Shown one piece after another: positions 44,780-53,097 of a stretch of DNA of 64,000 nucleotides. The stretch comes from Marinobacter sp. F4206. GTDB taxonomy: Bacteria > Pseudomonadota > Gammaproteobacteria > Pseudomonadales > Oleiphilaceae. The stretch covers positions 620,001 to 684,000 of the forward strand of contig NZ_JAHXKI010000002.1 in the NCBI RefSeq assembly GCF_019392195.1, written 5' to 3'. The notes under the pieces are model-generated. The model was not told the origin of the DNA and did no database searches. It worked only from the letters and a program-made list of their open reading frames with translations. Made by a program: the position numbers and the translations under genes. Numbering within the stretch: the stretch's first letter is position 1; each line of letters starts with the position of its first letter.

Positions 44780-45271
44780 CTAGCGACTGGACAGTTTTTC
44801 GCGGGTCTTCAGCCGCCCTTCCCGGCGGATCTCCGCATTCTCAAAACGGCGCTTCTGCTCGTCCGTCTCCGGAATCGCCCGGGGCACGTCGACAGGCTTG
44901 TCGTTCTTATCCAGCGCCACGAAGGTGAAGAACGCTGACAGGATATGCCGGGTGTCACCGGTGTAACTGTTCTCGGCCTCGACCCGCGCACCAATTTCCA
45001 TGGACGAGCCCCAGCTTCGGTTCAGTGACAGGTTGAACAGCAGGGTGTCATTGCCTTTGGCGGGTGCCCGGAAATGGATGGAGTCTACCGCAGCGGTCAC
45101 GCAGACGTGCGCCGAGTGGCGTTCGGCAACCACCAGGGCAAGCCGGTCACATTTGGCCATGATCATGCCTCCGAACACGGTGTTATGGGCGTTCATATCA
45201 TTCGGGAACACCTTGTAGACGTGTTTCTCAATCGCGGAGGCTGACACGGGTTTCGCGGGGATTTCTGACAT
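44780..45271 (-). CDS. Acyl-CoA thioesterase, YciA-like hotdog
   Basis: 163 residues. The hotdog fold motif VFPNDMNAHNTVFGGMIMAKCDRLALVVAERHS (about residues 22-54) and VDSIHFRAPAKGNDTL match acyl-CoA thioesterases that cleave acyl-CoA to free acid in the cytoplasm. A charged C-terminal tail of about 30 residues extends beyond the core. It diverges from the DUF6524 gene with 134 bases in between. Confidence 0.87.
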   Translation of the reverse strand: MSEIPAKPVSASAIEKHVYKVFPNDMNAHNTVFGGMIMAKCDRLALVVAERHSAHVCVTAAVDSIHFRAPAKGNDTLLFNLSLNRSWGSSMEIGARVEAENSYTGDTRHILSAFFTFVALDKNDKPVDVPRAIPETDEQKRRFENAEIRREGRLKTREKLSSR

Positions 45272-45405
45272 CTGTGCGGTTCCTTCTCCTCGGGAGTTTC
45301 AGAATACCTTACCTCATGAGAACGAAGAACGCCGGGCCTTGCCCGCACCAACCGAATCTGGTCTAAGCTCAAGTAATTTCAGCCACCAGTCACGGAGAGC
45401 ATCCT

Positions 45406-45831
45406 ATGGCCGCTTCATTCAGCGTGAGTAGCCTTGTCGGGCGCTGGCTATTCGCCGTTGTACTCGTGTTTGGCACGTACAACCCGACCGACTATTCCTA
45501 TGTCTCCTGGCTGTTCAACCCGGCAACGGCATTTGGTCCCGTTACCGCCATTGTCGGCGTCCTGCTCCTCATTGGCTGGATCATCTTCCTGCGCGCCACC
45601 CTGCTGTCTCTCGGCTGGCTCGGCATTCTGCTGGGTTCAGCCCTGCTGGGTTGCCTGGTGTGGTTGCTGGTCGATATCGGCTGGCTCAGTCTGCAAGCGG
45701 ACGGTGCAATGACCTGGATCGTGCTGGCGCTGCTCTCCATCCTGCTCGCCATTGGTATCTCCTGGTCCCACATTCGCCGCCGTCTGACCGGTCAGGTCGA
45801 CGTGGACGACATCGAAGATGGCCGCGGTTGA
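45406..45831 (+). CDS. DUF6524 family membrane protein
   Basis: 141 residues, four predicted membrane helices. The N-terminal FNPATAFGPVTAIVGVLLLIGWIIFLRATLLSLGWLG and the cytoplasmic tail SHIRRRLTGQVDVDDIEDGRG resemble a small family of proteobacterial membrane proteins of unknown role, which I recall as DUF6524. The ATG follows an AGC-rich leader without a strong ribosome site. The gene stands alone, with DUF502 convergent 12 bases downstream. Confidence 0.68.
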   Translation: MAASFSVSSLVGRWLFAVVLVFGTYNPTDYSYVSWLFNPATAFGPVTAIVGVLLLIGWIIFLRATLLSLGWLGILLGSALLGCLVWLLVDIGWLSLQADGAMTWIVLALLSILLAIGISWSHIRRRLTGQVDVDDIEDGRG

Positions 45832-45842
45832 GCGCCGGCCTT

Positions 45843-46430
45843 TCATGGCAATTGTTTCAGGGCATCATGCAGCTCTTCGGCGCCCCGGCCCAGACGCCGG
45901 ATATGGCCAACGGCCTGCGGCACGGTAATATCCAGGGAATGAACCCGCCTGGCCGGGACGTAAACCACGGAACCGGACCACGGATCGGGAGCACCGGGTA
46001 GGTAGATGACAACCGGCCCGTCCGAGAGCCTCTCCACCTCAAAGCCGATCTGAGCATTGTCGTCAAAATGCACCATCACCGGTTGCAGGCTCCGGGACTC
46101 GGCTTCATCCATTTTCAGGTTTTCGGCAAAGCCCTTGATAAAGGAGTAGCCGGGAATAGCCAGCAACCCATTATCGATCTGGCGATAAAAGCGCTTGGCC
46201 CGAGAGCCCTTGGCAACAAATCCGGCAACAAAACTGATCAGCAGTACGGAAACCAGTGCCAGCAAGTTCGCAACGGCAACACCGCCCACGTAATCGATCG
46301 GCAGCAACCGGCCCAGAGGCTCGGCGACTCGCATCATGATCTCGTGGGCTTTGGCAAGCACCACTAAAATGACGACCACCGGCAGCAGGAACACGATACC
46401 GCCGATGATTGTGGTTTTGATGAAGTTCAT
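45843..46430 (-). CDS. DUF502 family membrane protein
   Basis: 195 residues with two N-terminal membrane helices (about 7-28 and 48-72). The family block YSFIKGFAENLKM and the VYVPARRVHSLDITVPQAVGHIRRLGRG end are typical of DUF502. The soluble domain GFEVERLSDGPVVIYLPGAPDPWSGSVVYVP carries the conserved PGAPDPWSG loop. No function is known for the family. Confidence 0.86.
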   Translation of the reverse strand: MNFIKTTIIGGIVFLLPVVVILVVLAKAHEIMMRVAEPLGRLLPIDYVGGVAVANLLALVSVLLISFVAGFVAKGSRAKRFYRQIDNGLLAIPGYSFIKGFAENLKMDEAESRSLQPVMVHFDDNAQIGFEVERLSDGPVVIYLPGAPDPWSGSVVYVPARRVHSLDITVPQAVGHIRRLGRGAEELHDALKQLP

Positions 46431-46525
46431 GGTCGCCCGCTCCCCGGTCTATCGTCCTGACTGACACATCCGGCGACGTCATCCAATCGTTGCGATCTTG
46501 CCCATGCCGTTGGATTTACTATAGA

Positions 46526-46891
46526 TCAGGTCTGGCCATCCAACCGCCTGCTCACCCAGGAATGATAAAGCCGGGCCAGAAAAGGCCGGATCAGGGGAAG
46601 GCCGATCAGCCATGCAACAGGCTTGAGCACCGGCACTCTCGACATCAACAGGATATACGCGTCCATCTCCCGATGAATCCGGCCCTGAGCGTCCTTCACA
46701 TGCAATTCCCTCAGAGCCGAATCCGGGTCGATGCCTTCCTGACGCAGTTCATCATCTCGACCGGTAATATCCAGCCATTCCACCGAATCACCAGTCCTCC
46801 CGGCGAGCTTTTCGTACCATCGCCTGTCCTTGATACAGGCCGGACAGGAACCGTCGTAAAACACAATCAGCTTGCCATCTGGCGCAATCAT
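46526..46891 (-). CDS. DCC family thiol-disulfide oxidoreductase (DUF393)
   Basis: 121 residues. The DCC signature is FYDGSCPACIKDRRWYEKL with the CxxC pair Cys16 and Cys19, followed by VEWLDITGRDDELRQEGID and the membrane-near tail. Predicted thiol-disulfide exchange role in the cytoplasm. It follows the DUF4242 gene after 21 bases on the same strand, so the two form a small operon. Confidence 0.83.
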   Translation of the reverse strand: MIAPDGKLIVFYDGSCPACIKDRRWYEKLAGRTGDSVEWLDITGRDDELRQEGIDPDSALRELHVKDAQGRIHREMDAYILLMSRVPVLKPVAWLIGLPLIRPFLARLYHSWVSRRLDGQT

Positions 46892-46912
46892 GCTCCTCCC
46901 GAACGTTAATCT

Positions 46913-47197
46913 TTAGCTTGCCACTGGCTCAGCGGTGGTCGGGTCCATCGTCGTGCGGACCTCGGAAATGGCAGTAACCGGGAACCCGCCCATTTCCGCG
47001 TGCCGACGCACCATCTCCTCATCAGGTGCGATGTAGAGACAATACACCTTGTCGTCGGTGACAAAGCTGTTCAGCCACTGGATACGTGGTCCCAACTCTT
47101 CCAATACATCACAGGATTTCCTCGAAATTTCCTGCAATTCGCCAGTGGATAGTTTGCCGGCACCCGGCAACTCCCTCTCAATCATAAACTTTGGCAT
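46913..47197 (-). CDS. DUF4242 (SCO4226-like nickel-binding) protein
   Basis: 94 residues from ATG 47197, with a strong GGGGGGA 7 bases upstream; the longer frame to 47302 is unsupported. MPKFMIERELPGAGKLS, WLNSFVTDDKVYCLYIAPDEEMVRRHAEMGGFPVTAISEVRTTMDPTTA matches DUF4242, a ferredoxin-like family that includes a Streptomyces nickel-binding protein. Role here unknown. Confidence 0.8.
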   Translation of the reverse strand: MPKFMIERELPGAGKLSTGELQEISRKSCDVLEELGPRIQWLNSFVTDDKVYCLYIAPDEEMVRRHAEMGGFPVTAISEVRTTMDPTTAEPVAS

Positions 47198-47415
47198 GTT
47201 TCGTCCCCCCTGCTCACGACCTGAAACTGGAGGTCGCAAGACCCACGGCATTATTGCCGCCTTTTCATAGCCTAGCCCCGTCAGTGACGTGCAACCACAC
47301 ATAACCGCCTGGGCTTTAGATTATTAATGCACCACAGGAGCGGCGCTATGCTCGCGGGGATTAAAGGAGACAGGAACGCGCCCCCCGAACCATGACGGGA
47401 GGCTGTTCTTTCAGA

Positions 47416-47982
47416 TCAGGCGCGACTCAGGAACTTTCGCTCTTCCACATTTACCTTGATACGGTCGCCGGTGGAAATGTGTTCCGGCACCTGCACCACC
47501 AAACCTGTGGACAGGGTAGCCGGTTTGGTGCGGGCGGTGGCAGAACCACCCTTGATAGACGGATCGGTCTCGGTAATCTCCAGTTCCACCGTCGGAGGCA
47601 AGGCAAGGGATACCGGCGCATCGCTGACCAGCACGACCATCAGGCCCTGGGTATCCTCACTGATGAACAGCAGCTCGTCGGCAATTGACTCCTTGTTGAG
47701 GCTGTACTGGGTGAAGTCCTCGCTGTCCATAAAGACAAACTCGTCGCCGTCCGAGTACGAGAAGGTGGCCGGTCTGCGGACCAGGTCGGCCAGGTTCAGC
47801 ATGTCCGAATCCTTGAAGGTCTCGTCGATCTTGTTGCCCGTCACGACATCGTACATCCGCATACGATACAGGCTGCCCCCGGCTCGGCCTTGGGGAACCG
47901 AACGTTCGATATCCTTCACAAAGTAGACGCGACCTTCATATTCAACGGCTGAATTTTTCTTGATTTCACTGGCTCTCGGCAT
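47416..47982 (-). CDS. yeiP: Elongation factor P-like protein EfpL (YeiP)
   Basis: 188 residues, three KOW/OB-type domains like EF-P. The N-terminal loop [23 protein letters not shown] replaces the Lys-tipped loop of EF-P with an Arg, as in the EfpL subfamily, which rescues ribosomes stalled at specific proline-containing motifs. The C-terminal [36 protein letters not shown] is the conserved OB domain. Divergent from the dehydrogenase gene. Confidence 0.92.
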   Translation of the reverse strand: MPRASEIKKNSAVEYEGRVYFVKDIERSVPQGRAGGSLYRMRMYDVVTGNKIDETFKDSDMLNLADLVRRPATFSYSDGDEFVFMDSEDFTQYSLNKESIADELLFISEDTQGLMVVLVSDAPVSLALPPTVELEITETDPSIKGGSATARTKPATLSTGLVVQVPEHISTGDRIKVNVEERKFLSRA

Positions 47983-48102
47983 TGCACTGTTCCAAAAAAA
48001 TAATGAGATAATTAGGGCTGTTGATATACCACGATGACGGAAGACAAGCGATAGTCAAATGCTCAGTTCATGCTGTTTCCAACGGATCACAGGGAGCCTT
48101 TT

Positions 48103-48972
48103 ATGAACGTCGCATTCATTGGCCTGGGCATTATGGGAAGCCGGATGGCCCGCAACCTACTCAAGGACAGCTCACTTTCCCTCACCGTTGCCAATCGGTC
48201 GCCCGCTGCGGTCCAGGCCTTGGAGGCCGAGGGTGCCCGTGGCGCCAGCTCTGCTTCGGAAGCGGTACGGAACGCCGACATTGTCATTACCATGCTGAGC
48301 GACCCGACCGTGCTGGAAGACGTCGCCTTCGGCGATGAGGGATTTGTTGCGGCCATGCACAGGGGCTCACTGTGGGTGAACAGCTCCACCGTCAACCCTT
48401 CCTGTACCCGCCACTGCGCCAGCGGGGCCAATGCCGTCGGAGTGCGATTCCTCGACGCGCCGGTGGCCGGCACCAAACAGCCCGCCGAGGCCGGCGAGCT
48501 CACCTTTCTGTTGGGGGGCGAGGACACCGATGTTGAGGGCGCGCGCCCACTTCTCGAGTTGATGGGACAAAAAATCCTTCATGTGGGGCCGGCCGGCCAG
48601 GGCAGCGCCTTCAAGATGCTAGTCAACGCCCTGCTTGCGCAATCCATGCTGGCATACGCCGAGACGGCTCTGCTGGGGGAGAAATTTGGCTTCAGTCGGG
48701 ACTTCCTGATGGACACACTCCCGAATCTGCCGGTTTCGGCCCCGTTTCTCCAGGGCAAATCCGACTTGATACGGGAGGGCAATTACGAAGCGCAGTTCCC
48801 TCTCGAACTGATGCACAAGGACCTGCACTTGCTGGAGCAGACCGCGTACGAGGAAGATCAGCCTATGTTTTTGGCAAGCCTGGCCAAAACGGTCTACGGC
48901 AGCGCCAAGCAGTCCGGGTACGGTCGGGAGGACTTTGCAGCAGTATTCGATTTTCTCACCGGAAAGCGGTGA
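48103..48972 (+). CDS. NAD(P)-dependent beta-hydroxyacid dehydrogenase (3-hydroxyisobutyrate dehydrogenase-like)
   Basis: 289 residues from ATG 48103, AGGGAG 7 bases upstream. NAD-binding GLGIMGSRMARNLL at the N-terminus, substrate loop DAPVAGTKQPAEAGELTFLLGG (about 122-143) and the catalytic Lys in GSAFKMLVNALLA identify the 6PGDH-like family that covers 3-hydroxyisobutyrate, tartronate semialdehyde and GLYR1-type succinic-semialdehyde reductases. Which substrate is used cannot be said; lack of an mmsA neighbour makes the valine route less likely. Its end overlaps the convergent DUF2182 gene by 17 bases. Confidence 0.85.
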   Translation: MNVAFIGLGIMGSRMARNLLKDSSLSLTVANRSPAAVQALEAEGARGASSASEAVRNADIVITMLSDPTVLEDVAFGDEGFVAAMHRGSLWVNSSTVNPSCTRHCASGANAVGVRFLDAPVAGTKQPAEAGELTFLLGGEDTDVEGARPLLELMGQKILHVGPAGQGSAFKMLVNALLAQSMLAYAETALLGEKFGFSRDFLMDTLPNLPVSAPFLQGKSDLIREGNYEAQFPLELMHKDLHLLEQTAYEEDQPMFLASLAKTVYGSAKQSGYGREDFAAVFDFLTGKR

Positions 48973-49744
48973 AGGGTCCCCCCACCATCAGAATCACACC
49001 CAGAGCGATGGCGAGGGCGCCAATTCCCCTCGCCAGCCAATCCCCCCCCGGCATGAGTTTTTCCAGCAACACCACCCCCGCTATCGCCGCGATCACACTG
49101 AGATCCATAACCCCGCCCACGAACAGCAACGCCATCAACGCGGCACAACAGCCCACACAGTAGGCTCCGTGGCGAATACCCATCTCAAACGCCCCCCACA
49201 GCCCGGATCTCCAGTACCGGGTGATGAAGACCAACGGGCCTCGACAGCGACGCAGGCAGGCCTGTTTGAGTGCGGTAAACTGATAGACGCCGGCGGCAAT
49301 CAGTACAACGCCGCTGAACACCTGGTTCTGACTGCGCATCTGGGGGCTGAGCAACGCCCACTCCTCCAGCAACCACTGCAGGGCGGTCGCCAGAATGCTG
49401 AAGAGCATCCAGACAAAAAGATAACCACCGGCGAACAATGCCGTACCCAGCATGGCGCCGGCGAGATGATTCTTTCGCGCCACCTGCCGATACAGCAGGA
49501 CCATCGGGGCGGCGCTGGGTGTCATCATCGCCACCATCATGACACCCCACATCACCACCATCAGAACGAAATACTCCGGTGTCCAATGCTTGAAGGCCAT
49601 CATGCCCGGGGACATCGCGGCCATATCGGACGCCAGTCCAAACAGATACAACCAGGACAGGCTGGCCATTACCAGCAACCCGATCAGAGTAACCAGCGAT
49701 CCACTCGCGATCAGACCCGAAAGCGGAGTGTTCCTGTCAGCCAC
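48956..49744 (-). CDS. DUF2182 membrane protein
   Basis: 262 residues with about seven membrane helices. Met-rich motif MMVAMMTPSAAPMVLLY, the Cys pair in LKQACLRRCRGPL and YCVGCCAALMALLF mark DUF2182, a predicted metal-handling integral membrane family. It is encoded 15 bases downstream of the DUF1326 gene on the same strand, the usual partner of this family. Confidence 0.85.
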   Translation of the reverse strand: MADRNTPLSGLIASGSLVTLIGLLVMASLSWLYLFGLASDMAAMSPGMMAFKHWTPEYFVLMVVMWGVMMVAMMTPSAAPMVLLYRQVARKNHLAGAMLGTALFAGGYLFVWMLFSILATALQWLLEEWALLSPQMRSQNQVFSGVVLIAAGVYQFTALKQACLRRCRGPLVFITRYWRSGLWGAFEMGIRHGAYCVGCCAALMALLFVGGVMDLSVIAAIAGVVLLEKLMPGGDWLARGIGALAIALGVILMVGGPFTAFR

Positions 49745-49759
49745 GGCATGCTCCGATGA

Positions 49760-50395
49760 TTAGTGATAAACCCCCTTGGGCCCGATATCCAGGTGTGACA
49801 GGTGACTGTGGCTGGCATTGAGCTCCATCGGAATGTCCGCGTGAGCACTGGTGCGCCCCGTCGCCACCTCGGCCACGGCGTACTCGAAACCGTGCGGAAG
49901 ATCGATGCGTGCCCGGTGTTCAGAGCCATCTATCGGACTCAGAATGGGCGTGCCGCTGGCTTCAACCAGATCCGCCACCCGAACCGACGCCTTCCTGGCC
50001 TCAACGTCACAATCGATCTGGATCGGACAGAACACCGGATCGTGCATCTTCGTCATAGTGCTGGCAAAGACATTGAAAAACGTGGCGCCCGGTTCGGATG
50101 TTTCGCCCGACAGGATGGCCATCAGTGCTTCCCGTTGTTCCGGACTGGCCCGCTCATCGACAAAGGCCTGTGCCGTGCCATTGCCCTCATGAATGGCCCC
50201 CGGCCACTTCAGAGTCATGGCAAAGGACAGATCATCCAGACGCGTATCTCCGAAATACCCGTCTTCAATCTTCACCGCAGCAAACGCTTCGCAGTCGCCG
50301 TGGGACGGCCGCCCCATGAACTGGCACGGGCACCCCAAATCGCAATTGCAGTTTACAAATTCCAACCCCTTTATACGCCAATCTACTTTGTCCAT
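49760..50395 (-). CDS. DUF1326 protein
   Basis: 211 residues. The conserved N-terminal cysteine cluster FVNCNCDLGCPCQF (Cys16, 18, 22, 24) suggests metal binding, and the rest is the beta-rich DUF1326 fold (KIEDGYFGDTRLDDLSFAMTLKWPGAIHEGNG). No signal peptide. The recurrent neighbour pairing with DUF2182 suggests a joint, unsolved function in metal or redox chemistry at the membrane. Confidence 0.85.
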   Translation of the reverse strand: MDKVDWRIKGLEFVNCNCDLGCPCQFMGRPSHGDCEAFAAVKIEDGYFGDTRLDDLSFAMTLKWPGAIHEGNGTAQAFVDERASPEQREALMAILSGETSEPGATFFNVFASTMTKMHDPVFCPIQIDCDVEARKASVRVADLVEASGTPILSPIDGSEHRARIDLPHGFEYAVAEVATGRTSAHADIPMELNASHSHLSHLDIGPKGVYH

Positions 50396-50535
50396 CTCAG
50401 CTACTCCCCTTTGGAAACGCAGCCCCGTAGTTCAATAATAAACCACCCAGAGGCGGTCGATTAGATCGATAACGACCATTAATCCGGCGATTAGTCGTGT
50501 GACGCTTAACGAGAGAATCCCTGCCTGTCAGAGGC

Positions 50536-51216
50536 TCAAACAGGCCAGGTGGCAAACCTGTCTCCGAACAGGATCAGGAACAGCGGAATGGGGGAAATGG
50601 CAAATGCGACCATCAATACATAGCGCGGAATGGAAAACAGGCGGCTTATCCCGGCCATCATCGCCAACCCACCGCCACCACCCAGTACCACATTGCCCGG
50701 CAGGTTAATGGCAAGCATCAGGGTCAGGTAACGGTGCCTCAGAAACCAGGGCACTAATCGCCTCGGCGACTTTTCCAGTAGTCGTGCCAGTCGCTCATCG
50801 GCATCCAGACCGTGGAAGCTCTCCAGAAAGCCTGCGGCCCGAACCAGGCGCACCTCTCGCAAAAAGCGGCTGATGCTTTTCTCCGGCAGCAATCGTCCGA
50901 CCAAAAAAGCCAGGCACAGCGAGACCAGAGTACAGCCATACACCAGAGGCACAATCTTGGGCCCGAGAATCATCATCAGTGCCAGCCCGATCTCGACACC
51001 CGGGACGAAGGGAATCGCCATCAACAGGATGTAGGCGACCATGGAGGTCATGATAATGCGATGCAGCATCGGCTCGTTGGACGGGCTGATACTCATATCG
51101 AGCCCATCGATTATGCCTCGTGTCAGCAGATTGCCCGCCACGATCACCGCAATCAGGATCAACAATTTCAACAGCCCTGCCAGACGCCGATTGGTTGGCA
51201 TGGCTGATCCGGTCAT
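50536..51216 (-). CDS. TVP38/SNARE-associated-like membrane protein
   Basis: 226 residues, about six membrane helices. AIPFVPGVEIGLALMMILGPKIVPLVYGCTLVSLCLAFLVGRLLPEKSISRFL resembles the VTT/TVP38 core, but the similarity is weaker than for the copy at 14598-15332. It overlaps the secreted-protein gene by 4 bases and so follows it in one operon downstream of alkB. Confidence 0.6.
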   Translation of the reverse strand: MTGSAMPTNRRLAGLLKLLILIAVIVAGNLLTRGIIDGLDMSISPSNEPMLHRIIMTSMVAYILLMAIPFVPGVEIGLALMMILGPKIVPLVYGCTLVSLCLAFLVGRLLPEKSISRFLREVRLVRAAGFLESFHGLDADERLARLLEKSPRRLVPWFLRHRYLTLMLAINLPGNVVLGGGGGLAMMAGISRLFSIPRYVLMVAFAISPIPLFLILFGDRFATWPV

Positions 51217-51701
51217 GGGTTGTCCGCCTCCACCAACCGCCCCTTGAACCAGAATTCCTTCTCAAAGGTCCAGTACCAGCGCTTGTTGATCCAGGTAAAC
51301 GAACCCTGAATTTCGTCACCCCGGACGGTCCCCCGCCAGTACATAACCGCGCCTGAATCCGTGCACGGCACTTCCGCTCGCATCTGTATGGCGTCATCCT
51401 GGGCCCTTACCCAATAATCGACCCTGGCATAGCCACAGCGCCGCTCGCACTCCTCGGAGAGGAACTGGCCGTCTTCAAACACCAGCAGGTCATCGACGTC
51501 AGCAGGCTGGCCCGCCGGGCCGAGCTGGCTCCGAAAGGTTTTACCGTCCAGCGCCATGTGCAGCGGTGACTGCTCGTCTGCAAGCACGGTGGACATGCCT
51601 CCGACAAGCAGAAAAATGGCCAGCAACGGCGCTCGCCACCTCGGGAATCGGGGCACAGTATGCGCGAAAAGGCGTGGTGCTATCGCAGGAGGATGTTCCA
51701 T
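51213..51701 (-). CDS. Exported protein of unknown function
   Basis: 162 residues from ATG 51701 with GGAG upstream; the longer frame to 51881 runs into the alkB end. A hydrophobic leader ends LVGGMSTVLADEQ, an N-terminal signal peptide after a charged stretch. The mature part has Cys pairs (SEECERRCGYARVDYWV, EVPCTDSG) and an aromatic C-terminal half (GSFTWINKRWYWTFEKEFWFKG). The C-terminal half has the look of a small beta-barrel or lipocalin-like fold. It lies 91 bases downstream of alkB on the same strand. Confidence 0.65.
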   Translation of the reverse strand: MEHPPAIAPRLFAHTVPRFPRWRAPLLAIFLLVGGMSTVLADEQSPLHMALDGKTFRSQLGPAGQPADVDDLLVFEDGQFLSEECERRCGYARVDYWVRAQDDAIQMRAEVPCTDSGAVMYWRGTVRGDEIQGSFTWINKRWYWTFEKEFWFKGRLVEADNP

Positions 51702-51792
51702 GGGCACATACTCCAGGCAGAAGGACTGATTAAAGTTTAGCCAACCCGGCATCAAAAGAAAGCCCGGGACAGCCAAAGACTCATCAGAACTC

Positions 51793-52959
51793 TCAGCCCA
51801 TCGACGCCGGCTCCGTGAGACGGGCCGACTGTTCAAACTGCTTGGCGGAAAGCTGCCACTCCTCCCCCTGGTAATAGGCACGGACCCGCGGATTCATCAC
51901 CCGGAACCACAGCGGCGGGATGAGTGCCAGCAGGTACATCCCGGTGTAGCCGGTCGGTAATTGCGGTGCGCCATCGTAGTGGCGCAAGACCTGATATCGC
52001 CGGGCGGGAAAAGCGTGGTGGTCGGAATGTCGCTGGAGGTGAAACAGGCCCATATTGGTGATCAGGTAATTGCTGTTCCAGGAGTGCGCCGGGGTGGTGC
52101 GCTCATAACGGCCATTCGGCAGCTTGCGACGGTGCAAACCGTAATGTTCCACATAGTTGATGATCTCCAGGGTCGTGAAACTCATCCAGCTCACCCCGAG
52201 GTAAAACACCAGCCCCGCCCAGCCGAAAAACACTGCCGAGGCCACGGCAAAGCAAACGCTGATGGTATTCCACCAGATCAGCTCATTGCGCCAGTGCAGT
52301 GCGGGCAGACCGAGCTGGCCCAGACGAGCCGCTTCCAGCTTCCAGGCATTGAGGACATTGTGGAGATAGGCATGGGGCAGGAAGCGGTAAAGACTTTGCC
52401 CGTAACGGGCGGATGACGCATCTTCCGGCGTGGAGACAGTCACGTGGTGTCCACGCAGATGCTCCACCTTGAATCCGGCATAGCAGACCGATGCGTACAG
52501 CAGGCCTCCGGCCCAGTTTTCGAGCCGGTTCCGTCGGTGAATCAGCTCATGGCCAACATTGATAGAGAGAATGGCGCTGACAATCCCGCAGGACAGTATC
52601 CAGCCCACCTGCCCGACCAGCGAGAACCGATCGGTATTGGCGAACACCCAGGCGCCGAATGCCAGCACCGCCAGTTGCGCCGGCACCACCATCAGGGTCA
52701 GAAACGAATACCAGCGCTGGCCGGAGAGACGGGCAACCTCGTCGTCCGAGGGATTCGAAGAGTCCGTTCCCACGAGGTGATCAACGATGGGAACGATTCC
52801 GAAGATCACGAACAACGGCCACCAGGCGTAAAGGTTCCACTGTCCGGTTTCCTGCATCGTCTGCCAGGCATCATAGGGCAGCATGGCCACCGCAAACACC
52901 AGCAAAAACAGCACTTTCTTTAGGGCGATCATGATCCGGGACGGCACCTTCTCCAGCAT
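51793..52959 (-). CDS. alkB: Alkane 1-monooxygenase AlkB
   Basis: 388 residues with about six membrane helices. The eight-histidine di-iron set is complete: HELIH (137-141), EHLRGHH (166-172) and LQRHSDHHAFPARRYQ (308-323), plus the AlkB signature NYVEHYGLHRRK (268-279). The first box reads HELIH rather than the more common HELGH. It hydroxylates medium-chain alkanes at the terminal carbon using rubredoxin electrons. No rubredoxin gene is nearby. AGGAG lies 6 bases before the ATG; the AraC regulator diverges upstream. Confidence 0.95.
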   Translation of the reverse strand: MLEKVPSRIMIALKKVLFLLVFAVAMLPYDAWQTMQETGQWNLYAWWPLFVIFGIVPIVDHLVGTDSSNPSDDEVARLSGQRWYSFLTLMVVPAQLAVLAFGAWVFANTDRFSLVGQVGWILSCGIVSAILSINVGHELIHRRNRLENWAGGLLYASVCYAGFKVEHLRGHHVTVSTPEDASSARYGQSLYRFLPHAYLHNVLNAWKLEAARLGQLGLPALHWRNELIWWNTISVCFAVASAVFFGWAGLVFYLGVSWMSFTTLEIINYVEHYGLHRRKLPNGRYERTTPAHSWNSNYLITNMGLFHLQRHSDHHAFPARRYQVLRHYDGAPQLPTGYTGMYLLALIPPLWFRVMNPRVRAYYQGEEWQLSAKQFEQSARLTEPASMG

Positions 52960-53040
52960 GGGCTTCTCCTTGTGGTCACAGCTGGTTGTTCTTCTGAAGC
53001 CACTGTGCGCCCATTCCGCCCGGGAAACAGGTTACTAATT

Positions 53041-53054
53041 GACAGACTTCTGTC
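53041..53054. promoter_or_regulatory. Perfect dyad GACAGA-CT-TCTGTC, candidate AraC operator
   Basis: This 14-bp perfect dyad lies in the 138-base alkB/araC divergent region and is followed by further GACA and TGTC half-repeats at 53061-53075. A TTGACA at 53039-53044 overlaps the left arm. The cluster of repeats suits a regulator controlling both genes. Confidence 0.5.
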
Positions 53055-53097
53055 ATTTTCAGACACTGTCAGACAACCCGACAATGGAAGAGCCGCA

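Noticed and set aside
48935..49759. 274-residue plus-strand frame over the DUF2182 gene
   Set aside because: Extremely His- and Gln-rich, the usual signature of antisense reading of membrane-helix codons.
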